Below are positions 7,832 to 16,675 of a stretch of DNA of 28,711 bases, piece after piece. The stretch spans positions 1 to 28,711 of the forward strand of contig CAZZNQ010000052.1 in assembly GCA_964655775.1 (NCBI GenBank), read 5' to 3'. The stretch is from CAZZNQ01 sp964655775. GTDB taxonomy: Bacteria; Planctomycetota; Brocadiia; SM23-32. Both the position numbers and the translations under genes were made by a program. Within the stretch, counting starts at the first letter, position 1; each line of letters opens with the position of its first letter. A model generated the notes under the pieces. The model had not been told where the DNA came from. It ran no database searches and saw only the letters and a list, made by a program, of their open reading frames with translations.

Positions 7832-10800
7832 TTACTGCATTCGCCGATCCTGCTCGGCCTCATCCGTGCCGAACATCACGATGTGCGGCTTGGCCATCAC
7901 GAACAGCGTCTCGCGATCGATCAGCCGCCCCTCGGCGGAGAAAAGCCGTTTCAGGATCGGAATCTTGTTCAGAATAGGCACGCCGGCTTCGCGGTTCTCA
8001 CGCGAGGCCCTGGTAAGCCCGCCCACGATGACAACACCGCGGTCGGGCACGCCCACTGTCGTCGCCAGCGTCTCGGTCAGCACGCGCGGCAGGGCGATGA
8101 AGTTCTCGACCTCTGCGCCGGCACCGCCTCCGACTTCGCCTCCGGCGACGCCCGTAAACGTGCGGAAGTCAAACCGAGTGGTCAGGTCGGTGGTCTGGAT
8201 AACCGGTGAGAGCTCCAGGAAAACGTACCTGCGATCCGCGCTGACGATGGGCCTCACAGTCAGGTCGGCAACGTCCGCGACCGTGCCGATCTCCGGGATC
8301 AGCACGCCCTCTTCCACGGAATAAGTGGTAACGTACGCCGACTGCGTGGATACGGTTATGAACCCGCGCTGGCCGTTTGCGAGCATGATCTCCGGCGCGC
8401 TGAGCGTCCGCAACGCATTCCTCTCCTGGGCCAGGCGGAAGAAGCCGCTCAGCGAGAAGTCATCCTTCTGCCAGCCCATGTTCAGGTTCAGACCCGTATC
8501 CTGGCTGCCGAAGAACGGGATGCCCGTGCCGACGGCCGGGTTGCCCAACAGAGGCGTCTTGGTAAACGTAATGGTTCCTGTTTCCTCGTCGACCTCAAAC
8601 TCAGGAGAGCCAAACGGATGCGACAGGAGGAACTGACTCGGCGCACCCACTGCCTGGAATGTTCCCGTAGTGGGATCGGCCGGATCCGGCACGAAGACCA
8701 CCCCGTCAACTCCGGGCGTCTGGAAGGGGCTGAACCCGCCGAAAGCCGGGCTGGCCAGCCCGAAGCCACTGAGTGCACCAAACGGTCCCGAGAAATCGTT
8801 ATCCAGCGAGAAATTCTGCCACTCGAAACCGACCTCCCGCAGGAAATCGGTTGAAACGGAAAGGAACCGCACGTCCACCTTCACCTGGATCCGCATCGCC
8901 TCGCGCAGCTTCCGGAACAGATCCTCGATGCACCTGTGCACCTCGGGGGTCTGCACGATCATGAGCGATCCAGGATCGTTCGCACGCAAAAAGGCCGTGC
9001 CTCGCGGTCCGGCAGCGCGGGTCGTAGTGCCTCCCTGCGGCCCACCGGCCGGGCCGAAGCCCGGCTCGCCGGGGAATCCCCCGCCAAAGCCCGGCTGCGC
9101 GCCGAAACCACCCGCCGCGCCGCCCGGGCCCCCGCCGAAGGCGCCGGTAGTTCCGAACTCGGCGGGCAGCTCATTGTCACCACCGCCGCCGCCGCTGTCG
9201 TCGTCGTCGCCGCTGATATCGATGAGACCGGTCGACGCAACGCTCTGCCAGGTATCCGGATGGCATGCCTGCTTGATGAGAAGCACGAGGTTCTCGGCCA
9301 TGTCCGTCATCGTCCCGTAGCCCTCGTCCTCGTCGTCGTCATCGCCACTGCCGCCGCCGTACTGCGGCCGGACCTGGCCGAACTGTCCGAACTGGAAGCC
9401 GCCGCCGAAATCGCCGCCGCCCCCCGTGGTTCCTCCGCCGCCGGCGGTATCCTCTCTGTCTTCCCAATCGCCTGCCGCCAGATCGTCAAAGCTGATCAGC
9501 AGGTCGCGGATATCGTAAACACGCATATCATAGGAACGCAGCGAGTCGGCGCTACCGATCTTGATCACTCCGTCCTCGACCTTCCAGGACAGCCCCGTCA
9601 GGTCGGAGATGTGGTCCAGCGCCTTCCGCAACGTTGTCGTCACGTCCAGCGTGACGGGTGCACCGGTAGCCGGAATATCGTCCTCGAAGAGAATGTAGCT
9701 GGGCTCGGTGACCTGCTGCAGGAAGTCCACGACCTGGTCCACCGGGGTCTGATCGAAGGAGAACGGGTAGACTTCCTCCAACTGCTGGTAGACGAGCTGG
9801 TCCTCTTCCGGCGCATCCTCGATGATCTCCTGCGAAGGGTACTCGACATACTCACGCTGCATGACCACATCACGCCAGAACTCCGGATCCGGATACTCGA
9901 ACAGAGTGTCCGGCACCACTTCCTTGTCCGCCGTCCACTGATCGGTGCGTCGGTCTCCGTGCTCCCTGGCAGCATTGAGCCGGGCCTGCAAGAAGTCGTC
10001 CTCGGCCTTCGAGATGATCTCACGATAGATGGGCACAATCTTGTCGCTCTTGTCCAGAAGTTGAAGTTCGGTCAGCACGTCGCTGGCCTCGTCGAACTTC
10101 TTCTCCCGGATAAGCCGATCGATGTCCTCAACCAATCGCGCGCGCTCCTTACGTTCTTCCTCGAGCATCCGGTCGGTGCGCTCCGTGGCCTTCTGCTGCG
10201 CCTCACGCTGGCTCGCGAGGGCGCGGTCCCGCTCCGCCTCGAGGTATGCGTCCTGAGTGCGCGAGAGCCCGGCTTCGACCGCCTGCCGCCAGTTCTCCAC
10301 GTTCATAGTAACGTTCAGGGCGTCGACGTACATCTGCGCCCGGCGCCACTGCTTGAGCGATTCCTCGTAGTCGCCCTGCGCGTAGAGCTCCCGCGCCTTG
10401 GCGATGGAGTTCTGCAGAGACTGGACGGCCGCCTGCTGGCGGACCTGCGGCAACGTGATAAGTCCGCTAGCCGCTCTCTTCTGCGCGGACGGCCCCTCGG
10501 GGTTCAACTGCGCCTCGGCCTCGAGCTTGATATCGGCCGCTCCCTGGTTCGTGGGGTCCAGGGCAAGGGCCTGCGCAGCCAGTTCGGCGGCGCGCTCGGG
10601 GTTGTTCTCAAAATACAGAAGCTGGTGGGCGGTGGCGGTCAGCTCGGCGGCCTTCTGCCTGTTGAGCTGAGTTCTGATCATGCTCGCCCGCCGGTATTTC
10701 TCCAGGGCCCGCTCTGCGGCGGTTGCCTGCTCCGAAGAAACATCGCCATCCGCCTGTCCGCTGAGCACGGCGGTCTCTTCGCCGATGGCCTGATCTGCCT

Positions 10801-11089
10801 GTTTCTTGAGCCTTGCCAGGCGCACCTCCTGTGCGCTCGTCAGGTCGGCGGTGAGTAGCTGGTCCAGGAGCTCGTTTGCGACGTATGGCTGCCCGGCCTG
10901 GAGCCGCTTCTCGGCCTCATCGAGCGTTGCGCCAACGTCGGCTGTGGCTTCTCCCATACCGGCCGCCTCTCGAAGCTCCGTGATGCTGGGAGCATTCGGC
11001 GCCCCGGAATCCTCTGCACCGAGCACTACAGACGAAGTGCCGATCAGACACAACAGGCCCAAAGTGAACGCTCCCATCTTCCTTAGCAT
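7832..11089 (-). CDS. Secretin with helical-repeat N-terminus (PilQ/GspD family, Amuc_1098-like)
   Basis: The 1085-residue protein has a signal peptide (FTLGLLCLIGTSSVVLGAED). A long helical, TPR-like and coiled-coil region covers about residues 35-390. A secretin N-domain follows (about 440-535), with FSFDQTPVDQVVDFLQQV and VYDIRDLLISFDDL. Then comes a Gly/Asp-rich linker (545-590), a second N-domain split by another Gly/Phe/Pro-rich linker (640-697), and the secretin barrel (about 735-1075). The barrel has the markers VDVRFLSVSTDFLREVGFEW, DRGVVIVGGLTR and VPILNKIPILKRLFS. Secretins form the outer-membrane channel for type IV pili or type II secretion. GGAGG precedes the ATG. It has its own promoter although it lies inside the pilus operon. 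The helical repeats resemble those of the lipoprotein encoded upstream. Confidence 0.93.
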   Translation of the reverse strand: MLRKMGAFTLGLLCLIGTSSVVLGAEDSGAPNAPSITELREAAGMGEATADVGATLDEAEKRLQAGQPYVANELLDQLLTADLTSAQEVRLARLKKQADQAIGEETAVLSGQADGDVSSEQATAAERALEKYRRASMIRTQLNRQKAAELTATAHQLLYFENNPERAAELAAQALALDPTNQGAADIKLEAEAQLNPEGPSAQKRAASGLITLPQVRQQAAVQSLQNSIAKARELYAQGDYEESLKQWRRAQMYVDALNVTMNVENWRQAVEAGLSRTQDAYLEAERDRALASQREAQQKATERTDRMLEEERKERARLVEDIDRLIREKKFDEASDVLTELQLLDKSDKIVPIYREIISKAEDDFLQARLNAAREHGDRRTDQWTADKEVVPDTLFEYPDPEFWRDVVMQREYVEYPSQEIIEDAPEEDQLVYQQLEEVYPFSFDQTPVDQVVDFLQQVTEPSYILFEDDIPATGAPVTLDVTTTLRKALDHISDLTGLSWKVEDGVIKIGSADSLRSYDMRVYDIRDLLISFDDLAAGDWEDREDTAGGGGTTGGGGDFGGGFQFGQFGQVRPQYGGGSGDDDDEDEGYGTMTDMAENLVLLIKQACHPDTWQSVASTGLIDISGDDDDSGGGGGDNELPAEFGTTGAFGGGPGGAAGGFGAQPGFGGGFPGEPGFGPAGGPQGGTTTRAAGPRGTAFLRANDPGSLMIVQTPEVHRCIEDLFRKLREAMRIQVKVDVRFLSVSTDFLREVGFEWQNFSLDNDFSGPFGALSGFGLASPAFGGFSPFQTPGVDGVVFVPDPADPTTGTFQAVGAPSQFLLSHPFGSPEFEVDEETGTITFTKTPLLGNPAVGTGIPFFGSQDTGLNLNMGWQKDDFSLSGFFRLAQERNALRTLSAPEIMLANGQRGFITVSTQSAYVTTYSVEEGVLIPEIGTVADVADLTVRPIVSADRRYVFLELSPVIQTTDLTTRFDFRTFTGVAGGEVGGGAGAEVENFIALPRVLTETLATTVGVPDRGVVIVGGLTRASRENREAGVPILNKIPILKRLFSAEGRLIDRETLFVMAKPHIVMFGTDEAEQDRRMQ

Positions 11090-11182
11090 GCCTCGCCTCC
11101 GGAATTGAATCTCGATCTAAGGAATATCCCGGCTGTGGAAAATCTCACAGTTCCATCCGCTGAATTGCCCGAAACGCCTGAG

Positions 11183-11212
11183 TATTAACTATAAAAACGC
11201 CGTGTTTGTCAA
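11183..11212 (-). promoter_or_regulatory. Internal promoter for the secretin gene
   Basis: On the minus strand, a perfect TTGACA (11212-11207) and TTAATA (11188-11183) are separated by 18 bases. They lie in an AT-rich island of about 35 bases within otherwise GC-rich sequence, about 95 bases before the secretin ATG. A run of six T lies just upstream, after the lipoprotein stop, but has no convincing hairpin. The secretin and the small last gene may therefore be expressed independently of the four upstream genes. Confidence 0.65.
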
Positions 11213-11236
11213 CCAAAAAAGCATCCGGGTCGATCA

Positions 11237-13951
11237 CTACATGTTGTCCCGGTATGTGCGCGTGTTCCTGTATTCCTCCGCCAATCGCGCCATGAGACGC
11301 CTCAGTTCGTCCTGCTGTCCGCCTTTGTGAGCGGCGATTGCCTTGAAATACAACTCCTGTGCTTCCGCTTCGCGGGCCTCGATCTTCGCCTGCAGTTCGT
11401 CCGCAGAGGACTTCAAAGAAGGGCTCGCGGAATATCCGGCCATTTCCCGCAACTCGTCCAGCCTCATACCGGCTCTCATGAAATTGCCGGCGTCGTAGGC
11501 GGCCTGGGCACGATCCAGCACCTTCTGCGCGGCCCTGATCTGAACGGCGCCGCCTGTACCGACCGAGTCAACGACGTCCTGCGCGTCCGCCACCTCGAAT
11601 TCCTCCGCGGCGTCCGCCCGCGCCACCACGCCGCTCATCGCCATCGCCGCTGCATCGAACTCCTTATTCAGCAGCGCTTCGACTCCAGCGTAGTAATCCT
11701 GCCATGCACCCTCTCTGGCGCGCGCCACGTCGAGCATTGCCTTCGCCTCGGCGAGCAGTTGATCCCTCTGCGCACTCAGCACGCGCATCGGCTCTTCCGC
11801 CTCTCGGGCCTCCGCCACAACGCCAACAAGAGCTTCCTTCCAGGGGGTGAGGAGGCCACGGCCTGCAGCGCCCGTCTCCACGCCGCGCAGAATATCGGCC
11901 GCCTTCGCTACATCATACTCACTCAGTGCGGCCTGGGCCGCCTCCAGTTCCTGCTGTGCCTGCTGGTACCCGCCGACCGCCTCCGCCAGGTCGCTGTAGC
12001 GACCCATCAGACCGGCCTCTTCCATCTCCTCCTCCGGAAGCGCGGCGAGCATCTGGGCGGTCTGCCCGAAAGCGCCTCGGTCCAGCGCCGCCTGAGCCTT
12101 GGCCAGGGACAGTGATGCCTCCGCCTCCGCCAGTCGCTGCTCCACGGATGCGGCCTTGTCGAGGTCGCCTTCCTGGGCCGCTTCCATCAGGTCGCGGCTC
12201 AGTTCGTAGACTCGCTTCGTTGCGGACTCGACCTGCCTGGAGCGCGGCGTCCCCACCACCCCGGACGCAGCCGCTTCCAACTGCTGTTTGGCCCAGTCCA
12301 CAGTGTCCGCACCCGCCATTGAGCTACCTGCCAGCGCCTGCAGGTAGGGCTTTGCCAGCTCCGGCATGTCGTTCTCAACGTAATAGGCGGCATGGGAGTA
12401 GGCGATCAGCACATCCGCCTTCGCCAGCCCCTGGTCCACGGCCTGCCTGAGGGCCTCATTCCCGGCGAGACCCTTCCGGAAATCGTCACCCAACACGCCG
12501 ACAGCTTTCTCCAGAACGGTCAGAAGCTGCCGGTCTCCCAGCCCATCCTCCCGGGCATTCTGGAGCGCCATCGCCACGTCGTTCAGCGCCTGCTCGGACG
12601 GTCCCTCGGCCAGCCGATTGCCGACACCGGCCAGCCACTGCGCCAGCCGCTCGGACGTCGTCTTCTGCACCTGCGCGGCGGCCCGTGCACCGGCCAGCTT
12701 GCCGCCCGCCTCGTTCTTGAGATCGGAGGACACCATACCCTCGGGCGCCTGTTCGACCAGTTCGAGAACCTTGACCGCCTTGGCCGGCTCATTGCCTTCC
12801 AGGTAACGGTCTGCGTAGGTAACCAGTTCGCGGTATTCCTCACGGACCAGCCCGAGATTGCCGCCGAACTTCCGGTCCACCGCAGCCATGATCTCAGCGT
12901 ACTGCGCGGCCTGCGCATCGCTCAGTTCCATACCCGCGTCCACAGCCATCTCGCGCGCCTGAACCGCCTTCGCCTCGGCCTCCAGCGGCTGGGAATCGAC
13001 CATATCCTTGGCCTCGGCCAAAGCGGCATCCACCTTCTTGCCAACGGCCTCCTGCTCCTCTCGCCGGGCAATGGCGGCCTCCACATCGGCGATCTGGCGC
13101 TCCGCAGCAGCAGCCGCCTCCTGCATTCCCGGCAACTGTGCCACATCGGCCTCGGAGGCCAGCGCTCTGACCTGAGCCAGATACTTCTTCGCCGCTTCCA
13201 GATCCCCCTCCTCAAACGCCCGGCGTGCTTCTTCCTGCCTGGCGGCCACGGCCTTACGCGCAGCCAGAAACACCTCGGCCTGCTCCCGCAGCATCTGCGC
13301 CTGACTCTCGTAGTCCGGGGCCTCCGCAGGCTCCATGGCCCGGGCGGCCATCTGTTGCTGCTCCCGGTCAATGGCGGCCAGCATGTTGGCAACCTGGATC
13401 TCGACTTCCTCGCCGAGACTCACGTCGCTCTTCTGCACCTTGCGAAGGCTCTTGGCGGCCGCGTCATATCCTCCGCGCTCGTAGGCCGCCACACCTGCCT
13501 GGTAGTTCTCGCGCAGATCCTGCAGCGTGGAATCGATCCTTTTCAGCATGCCGCGGAGTTTGCGGTTCTTCCACCACCCGAGGCTCACGCCGGTGTCCTG
13601 GGCCTCCTGCAGATGCACTCTGGCTTCCATGTACATGTCGCTCTTGTAGGCGGCAAGGCCCTGTTCGTATGCCGCAAGCGCCTTGTCCTCCAGCATCTGT
13701 TCGTCTGCCTGGGCGGCTTCCTCGGCCGGTTCGGCTTCGGGCTCCTCTGCAACGGCCGCCTCGGCTTCCTGCGTCTCCTCGGCCATTGCGGCATCGGCCG
13801 GAGCCGCCTCGTCCTCCGCTACGGCCTCCGCGATCTGCCCTTCCGGCGCGTCCATTGCGGCCTCCGGCGTTGTGGTGCAACCCATCAACAGGGCGGAACC
13901 GAACATCAGAGCCACCGAGAACGACAGGAGGGGGTTCTTGCTTTGACGCAT
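11237..13951 (-). CDS. Large helical-repeat outer-membrane lipoprotein in the pilus-like operon (904 aa)
   Basis: The N-terminus is a lipoprotein signal with lipobox L22-M-G-C25 (SALLMGCTTTPE), so the mature protein should be lipidated at C25. Positions +2 and +3 are Thr, which does not suggest inner-membrane retention. A tether of about 60 residues made of Ala, Glu and Asp follows (to about residue 88). The rest is almost wholly alpha-helical, with TPR-like units such as ALAAYEQGLAAYKSDMYMEA and AAYERGGYDAAAKSLRKVQ. It ends EEYRNTRTYRDNM. There is no catalytic motif. It lies between the FN3-like inner-membrane gene and the secretin gene, so a role as secretin assembly factor, pilotin or periplasmic spacer is inferred from context only. 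Small helical lipoproteins are common pilotins, but this one is several times larger. Confidence 0.82.
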   Translation of the reverse strand: MRQSKNPLLSFSVALMFGSALLMGCTTTPEAAMDAPEGQIAEAVAEDEAAPADAAMAEETQEAEAAVAEEPEAEPAEEAAQADEQMLEDKALAAYEQGLAAYKSDMYMEARVHLQEAQDTGVSLGWWKNRKLRGMLKRIDSTLQDLRENYQAGVAAYERGGYDAAAKSLRKVQKSDVSLGEEVEIQVANMLAAIDREQQQMAARAMEPAEAPDYESQAQMLREQAEVFLAARKAVAARQEEARRAFEEGDLEAAKKYLAQVRALASEADVAQLPGMQEAAAAAERQIADVEAAIARREEQEAVGKKVDAALAEAKDMVDSQPLEAEAKAVQAREMAVDAGMELSDAQAAQYAEIMAAVDRKFGGNLGLVREEYRELVTYADRYLEGNEPAKAVKVLELVEQAPEGMVSSDLKNEAGGKLAGARAAAQVQKTTSERLAQWLAGVGNRLAEGPSEQALNDVAMALQNAREDGLGDRQLLTVLEKAVGVLGDDFRKGLAGNEALRQAVDQGLAKADVLIAYSHAAYYVENDMPELAKPYLQALAGSSMAGADTVDWAKQQLEAAASGVVGTPRSRQVESATKRVYELSRDLMEAAQEGDLDKAASVEQRLAEAEASLSLAKAQAALDRGAFGQTAQMLAALPEEEMEEAGLMGRYSDLAEAVGGYQQAQQELEAAQAALSEYDVAKAADILRGVETGAAGRGLLTPWKEALVGVVAEAREAEEPMRVLSAQRDQLLAEAKAMLDVARAREGAWQDYYAGVEALLNKEFDAAAMAMSGVVARADAAEEFEVADAQDVVDSVGTGGAVQIRAAQKVLDRAQAAYDAGNFMRAGMRLDELREMAGYSASPSLKSSADELQAKIEAREAEAQELYFKAIAAHKGGQQDELRRLMARLAEEYRNTRTYRDNM

Positions 13952-14020
13952 GATGTTTCCTCGCCACTAGATCGTATATTACGAGAAGGCCCAAGCTTAA
14001 CGTCTATACAAGAGGCGTCG

Positions 14021-14047
14021 CCTCCGGGACGGCATTCTGCCCGGAGG
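14021..14047 (-). other. Intercistronic hairpin between the FN3-like gene and the lipoprotein gene
   Basis: CCTCCGGG (14021-14028) and CCCGGAGG (14040-14047) form a perfect 8-bp stem with an 11-base loop, 3 bases after the stop of the upstream gene. It has no T-tract. A competing small palindrome, GAGGCGTCGCCTC (14012-14024), overlaps one arm. It could be an mRNA processing or stability element that sets the ratio of lipoprotein to inner-membrane subunits. Confidence 0.4.
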
Positions 14048-14050
14048 AGC

Positions 14051-15517
14051 TCAGCGCATCCTTCGGCCTCGGCCGGTTCGTGAAACGAGAGAGTCCCAGA
14101 TGCGCGACTCGGTTTCATTCTGCCATCGCACTCGCAGGCGACCATCCTCGTCGACATATATGATTCGCGAAGATACGCCGCCTTCCGGCCGACGCACGGC
14201 ACGGTGATAGTCAAGGAGCATGTAATCGGTAAGGTAGTTCTCAACCTGTCCCATCGCGGTGGGTTCGGTGACTCCACCTATCTCGCCGCCGCGGGACACG
14301 TAAAAGGCTGCGGAACTGGGCGCCACCAGGTTGCCGTTGGCGTCAATGCTGCCCTTGGCCACCTGGATGTTCACCCTATCGAGTGCGACGCTCGTGAACT
14401 TGATATCGAAACTGGGATGCACTTCCACGCGGATCGGCTCCGTGAACTCTCCCTCGCCGGGGAACGTGTTGGAACCCACAGTGCGGACCTTATAGCTGTA
14501 GCGGGCTCCGGGCTCGACGTTGAAGTCCTGCCACTGCATCGTCTCGACGGCAGTCTCCTCCGTCCCACGGCGGGTTCGGGGCCGCGTGCCGCCGAATCCG
14601 CCCGGAGGGCCGCCACCCATCGCGCCGGGGGGGCCACCGCCCAGAGACGGGTCGAACATCACGCTCGGGTCCATCATGGACGGGTCCATGCCGATCATGC
14701 CCGCCGGAGGCCCCATCGTGTCTGTGCGCCGGTCGCGCCCCGCGCTGGCCCGTGGCACGCCGCCGCCGTAGGCGACGCTTCTTCCACCGGCAATGTTCAG
14801 GCCGCCCACTTCCTTATACTCACCCAGGGGGTCGTTCCAGTCTCGGCGCCAGACCTGATACTGCACAACGTCCACCTCGTCTGTGGCGATCCGGGGGTCG
14901 GGCTGCCATTCTAGCATGATCTGCTCCAACTGGTCCCCCACGGCCAATTCCACGGGCGGATATGCCGTCTTTCCGACGGCGGCGTCGACCACCACGGGGT
15001 AGATGTGTTCGTTGCCGGAGGCGGTGGTGCCGCTGACCCTTGCCTGACCCTCGCGGTTGGCACTGTGCAGCTTGACCTTGCGGTAATCGATCCCCACGGG
15101 GTGTTCCAGCACCCGTGCGAGCGCCTCGTCGCCGGTGACTTCTACGGAGCCCCGTGCGAGCGGCTCATTGAACTCGAGAGTGAAGTCCTTATCCGGACCG
15201 ACCCGAAACTCGACGTAGCTTTCGGGATGCGGCATGTTGATCAGATACGGGCGCACCGTTGCGGGTGTGGCCTGCTCCCCGAACAACTGCGCGACCTGTC
15301 CTTCGTAGTTGGGCACTGTCAACTCGGGCGGCGCCTCCTGCAAGGCACGCTGGATCCGGTCGACGTTCGCCTGCACCTGGGAGAGATCGACCTGTTCACT
15401 CGCCGAGCCCGTCCGCGTCACCACGTAGGCGAGCGTAAGAAGCAGGCCGACGACGACGATACCCAGAATTGCCTTGTCGAAATATCGGAAAAGAACGCCT
15501 CTCTTCTCTACCGGCAT
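14051..15517 (-). CDS. Pilus-like inner-membrane protein with FN3-like domain (Amuc_1099-like position)
   Basis: The 488-residue protein has a short cytoplasmic start (MPVEKRGVLFRYFDK), one membrane helix (about 16-33) and a periplasmic body. Residues about 188-366 look like a fibronectin type III or similar beta-sandwich (IMLEWQPDP, VVQYQVWRRDW, then GARYSYKVRTVGSN). This domain is interrupted at about 243-325 by a Gly/Pro/Met/Asp-rich insert (DPSMMDPSVMFDPSLGGGPP). The C-terminus is basic (RTGRGRRMR). Between the PilO-like gene and the lipoprotein-secretin pair, its job is probably to link the inner-membrane PilM-N-O complex to the secretin, the role PilP plays in classical systems. I see no PilP sequence signature, so that role is inferred from position and topology. 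Confidence 0.75.
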   Translation of the reverse strand: MPVEKRGVLFRYFDKAILGIVVVGLLLTLAYVVTRTGSASEQVDLSQVQANVDRIQRALQEAPPELTVPNYEGQVAQLFGEQATPATVRPYLINMPHPESYVEFRVGPDKDFTLEFNEPLARGSVEVTGDEALARVLEHPVGIDYRKVKLHSANREGQARVSGTTASGNEHIYPVVVDAAVGKTAYPPVELAVGDQLEQIMLEWQPDPRIATDEVDVVQYQVWRRDWNDPLGEYKEVGGLNIAGGRSVAYGGGVPRASAGRDRRTDTMGPPAGMIGMDPSMMDPSVMFDPSLGGGPPGAMGGGPPGGFGGTRPRTRRGTEETAVETMQWQDFNVEPGARYSYKVRTVGSNTFPGEGEFTEPIRVEVHPSFDIKFTSVALDRVNIQVAKGSIDANGNLVAPSSAAFYVSRGGEIGGVTEPTAMGQVENYLTDYMLLDYHRAVRRPEGGVSSRIIYVDEDGRLRVRWQNETESRIWDSLVSRTGRGRRMR

Positions 15518-15569
15518 TCTCTGACCTCCTGCCTCGTCTGACTCGGCAGCCAGCGCGTAGACGCGTTAT

Positions 15570-16625
15570 CTAGTTGGGAGTTCCCGGCGGGCCGGCCGGT
15601 TCCTCTTCTTGGGGCTCATAATCAGCCACATACCCTTTCACGACCATCCGAACCAGAGGTCGCGCGGGAACTTCTTCCTCGTCGGCCTGCACCCCCAGCC
15701 GGCTTCTGGCGCTTCTGGCGGACCTGCCAGCACGGCTCATCGTGCCGGGGGGGCCGCCGCCGATCGACATGTCGAAACCCAGCGAAGGATCTCCGGCGGG
15801 GCCCGCCCCCATACCGGAAGGGGGACCCGAAACGCCCTGATACCGGCTGCGGGTCGACCGGCTTTGGGGTGCTGTAGCCCTGTCCAGGCTTATGCTTGTA
15901 ATGTAGCAGCTTATCTCCTCTGCGTTGCGCAGACTGGACAGGATAAGGGGCACGCTCTGAAAATCGCTCATCAGTTCCATCTCAAAGGGGATGGTCTTGA
16001 ACGTGTCCTCATGCGCATTAAGCAGCAGTCTCTCCGGTTGCTGCTCCAGCCGCATTCCGCCGAACACGGGCACGATCGGCTGCGTGCCGCGCTGGTTCAG
16101 CCGAACAAGCGTGTGTATCAGATAGTACTGCACCCAGAACCGCTTGGTGGTTCGCGCCACCTCTTCTGGGCTAGGAAACGCGTTGCCATATTCCTGCCGC
16201 ATGAAGGGGCTGCCGGTAACCGTCTCGAAGTTCCCGTTAACCATCTCGCTCAGTTCGGCAACCTTCGCGTTGTAAGCAGTCTTCCATATGCCCGGATTGT
16301 CGTCGGCAATGGTCAGAGAAGGGTTCATGGGGTCGGCAAACCTCTTCTCGATGTAGGCATCGGTCTGCTGGAACATACTCTTCACGTCCTGCAGTTGCTC
16401 ATCCAGCGCCTCGGCTTTCCGGCTCTGCTGCTCCGCCCATTGCTCGTTGTACAACTGGGGCTTCCCGGCATTCTGCGCGATCTCGTTCGCCTCGGATTTT
16501 ATGGACGCAGCCTGCTCGTCGTTTGCCTTGCGCGCTGAGACTCCCCAAACGGCGAACACTGCGCCGCCGGCCACCACAAGCGCACCCACGGCGAACCAGA
16601 ACAGGTTACGTTTCACGAAGTCCAT
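15570..16625 (-). CDS. PilO-like / Amuc_1100-like pilus alignment protein
   Basis: The 351-residue protein starts MDFVKRNLFWFAVGALVVAG, a short cytoplasmic tip and one helix (9-29). A periplasmic coiled coil follows (about 32-95), then an alpha/beta domain (about 160-250). The pattern IPFEMELMSDFQSVPLILSS matches the beta-strand then helix of PilO/GspM ferredoxin-like folds. The C-terminal third holds a Gly/Pro/Met/Arg-rich linker (about 255-312) and a last beta-strand (PLVRMVVKGYVADYEP). Its place directly after the PilM-PilN gene (50-base gap) is where PilO sits in classical operons, and where Amuc_1100 sits beside the PilM-like Amuc_1101 in Akkermansia. Sequence similarity to Amuc_1100 itself is remembered, not computed. 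Confidence 0.78.
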   Translation of the reverse strand: MDFVKRNLFWFAVGALVVAGGAVFAVWGVSARKANDEQAASIKSEANEIAQNAGKPQLYNEQWAEQQSRKAEALDEQLQDVKSMFQQTDAYIEKRFADPMNPSLTIADDNPGIWKTAYNAKVAELSEMVNGNFETVTGSPFMRQEYGNAFPSPEEVARTTKRFWVQYYLIHTLVRLNQRGTQPIVPVFGGMRLEQQPERLLLNAHEDTFKTIPFEMELMSDFQSVPLILSSLRNAEEISCYITSISLDRATAPQSRSTRSRYQGVSGPPSGMGAGPAGDPSLGFDMSIGGGPPGTMSRAGRSARSARSRLGVQADEEEVPARPLVRMVVKGYVADYEPQEEEPAGPPGTPN

Positions 16626-16675
16626 TCTGTATCTCCCTCATCCTCTCGGGCGAACGGCCTCACGAGTTGACGCAC

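Noticed and set aside
8936..10858. 640-codon plus-strand open frame
   Set aside because: Antisense to the secretin gene, no recognisable protein, no ribosome site; the opposite strand has clear secretin motifs.
11213..11236. Possible terminator after the lipoprotein gene (run of six T)
   Set aside because: The sequence before the T-run does not form a stem of more than about 3 bp.
14021..14047. Hairpin after the FN3-like gene as an intrinsic terminator
   Set aside because: No T-tract follows on either strand, and no convincing new promoter precedes the lipoprotein gene, so it is listed only as an intercistronic hairpin.
12392..14083. 563-codon plus-strand open frame
   Set aside because: Antisense to the helical-repeat lipoprotein; His/Leu/Gly-rich shadow of Ala/Glu codons.
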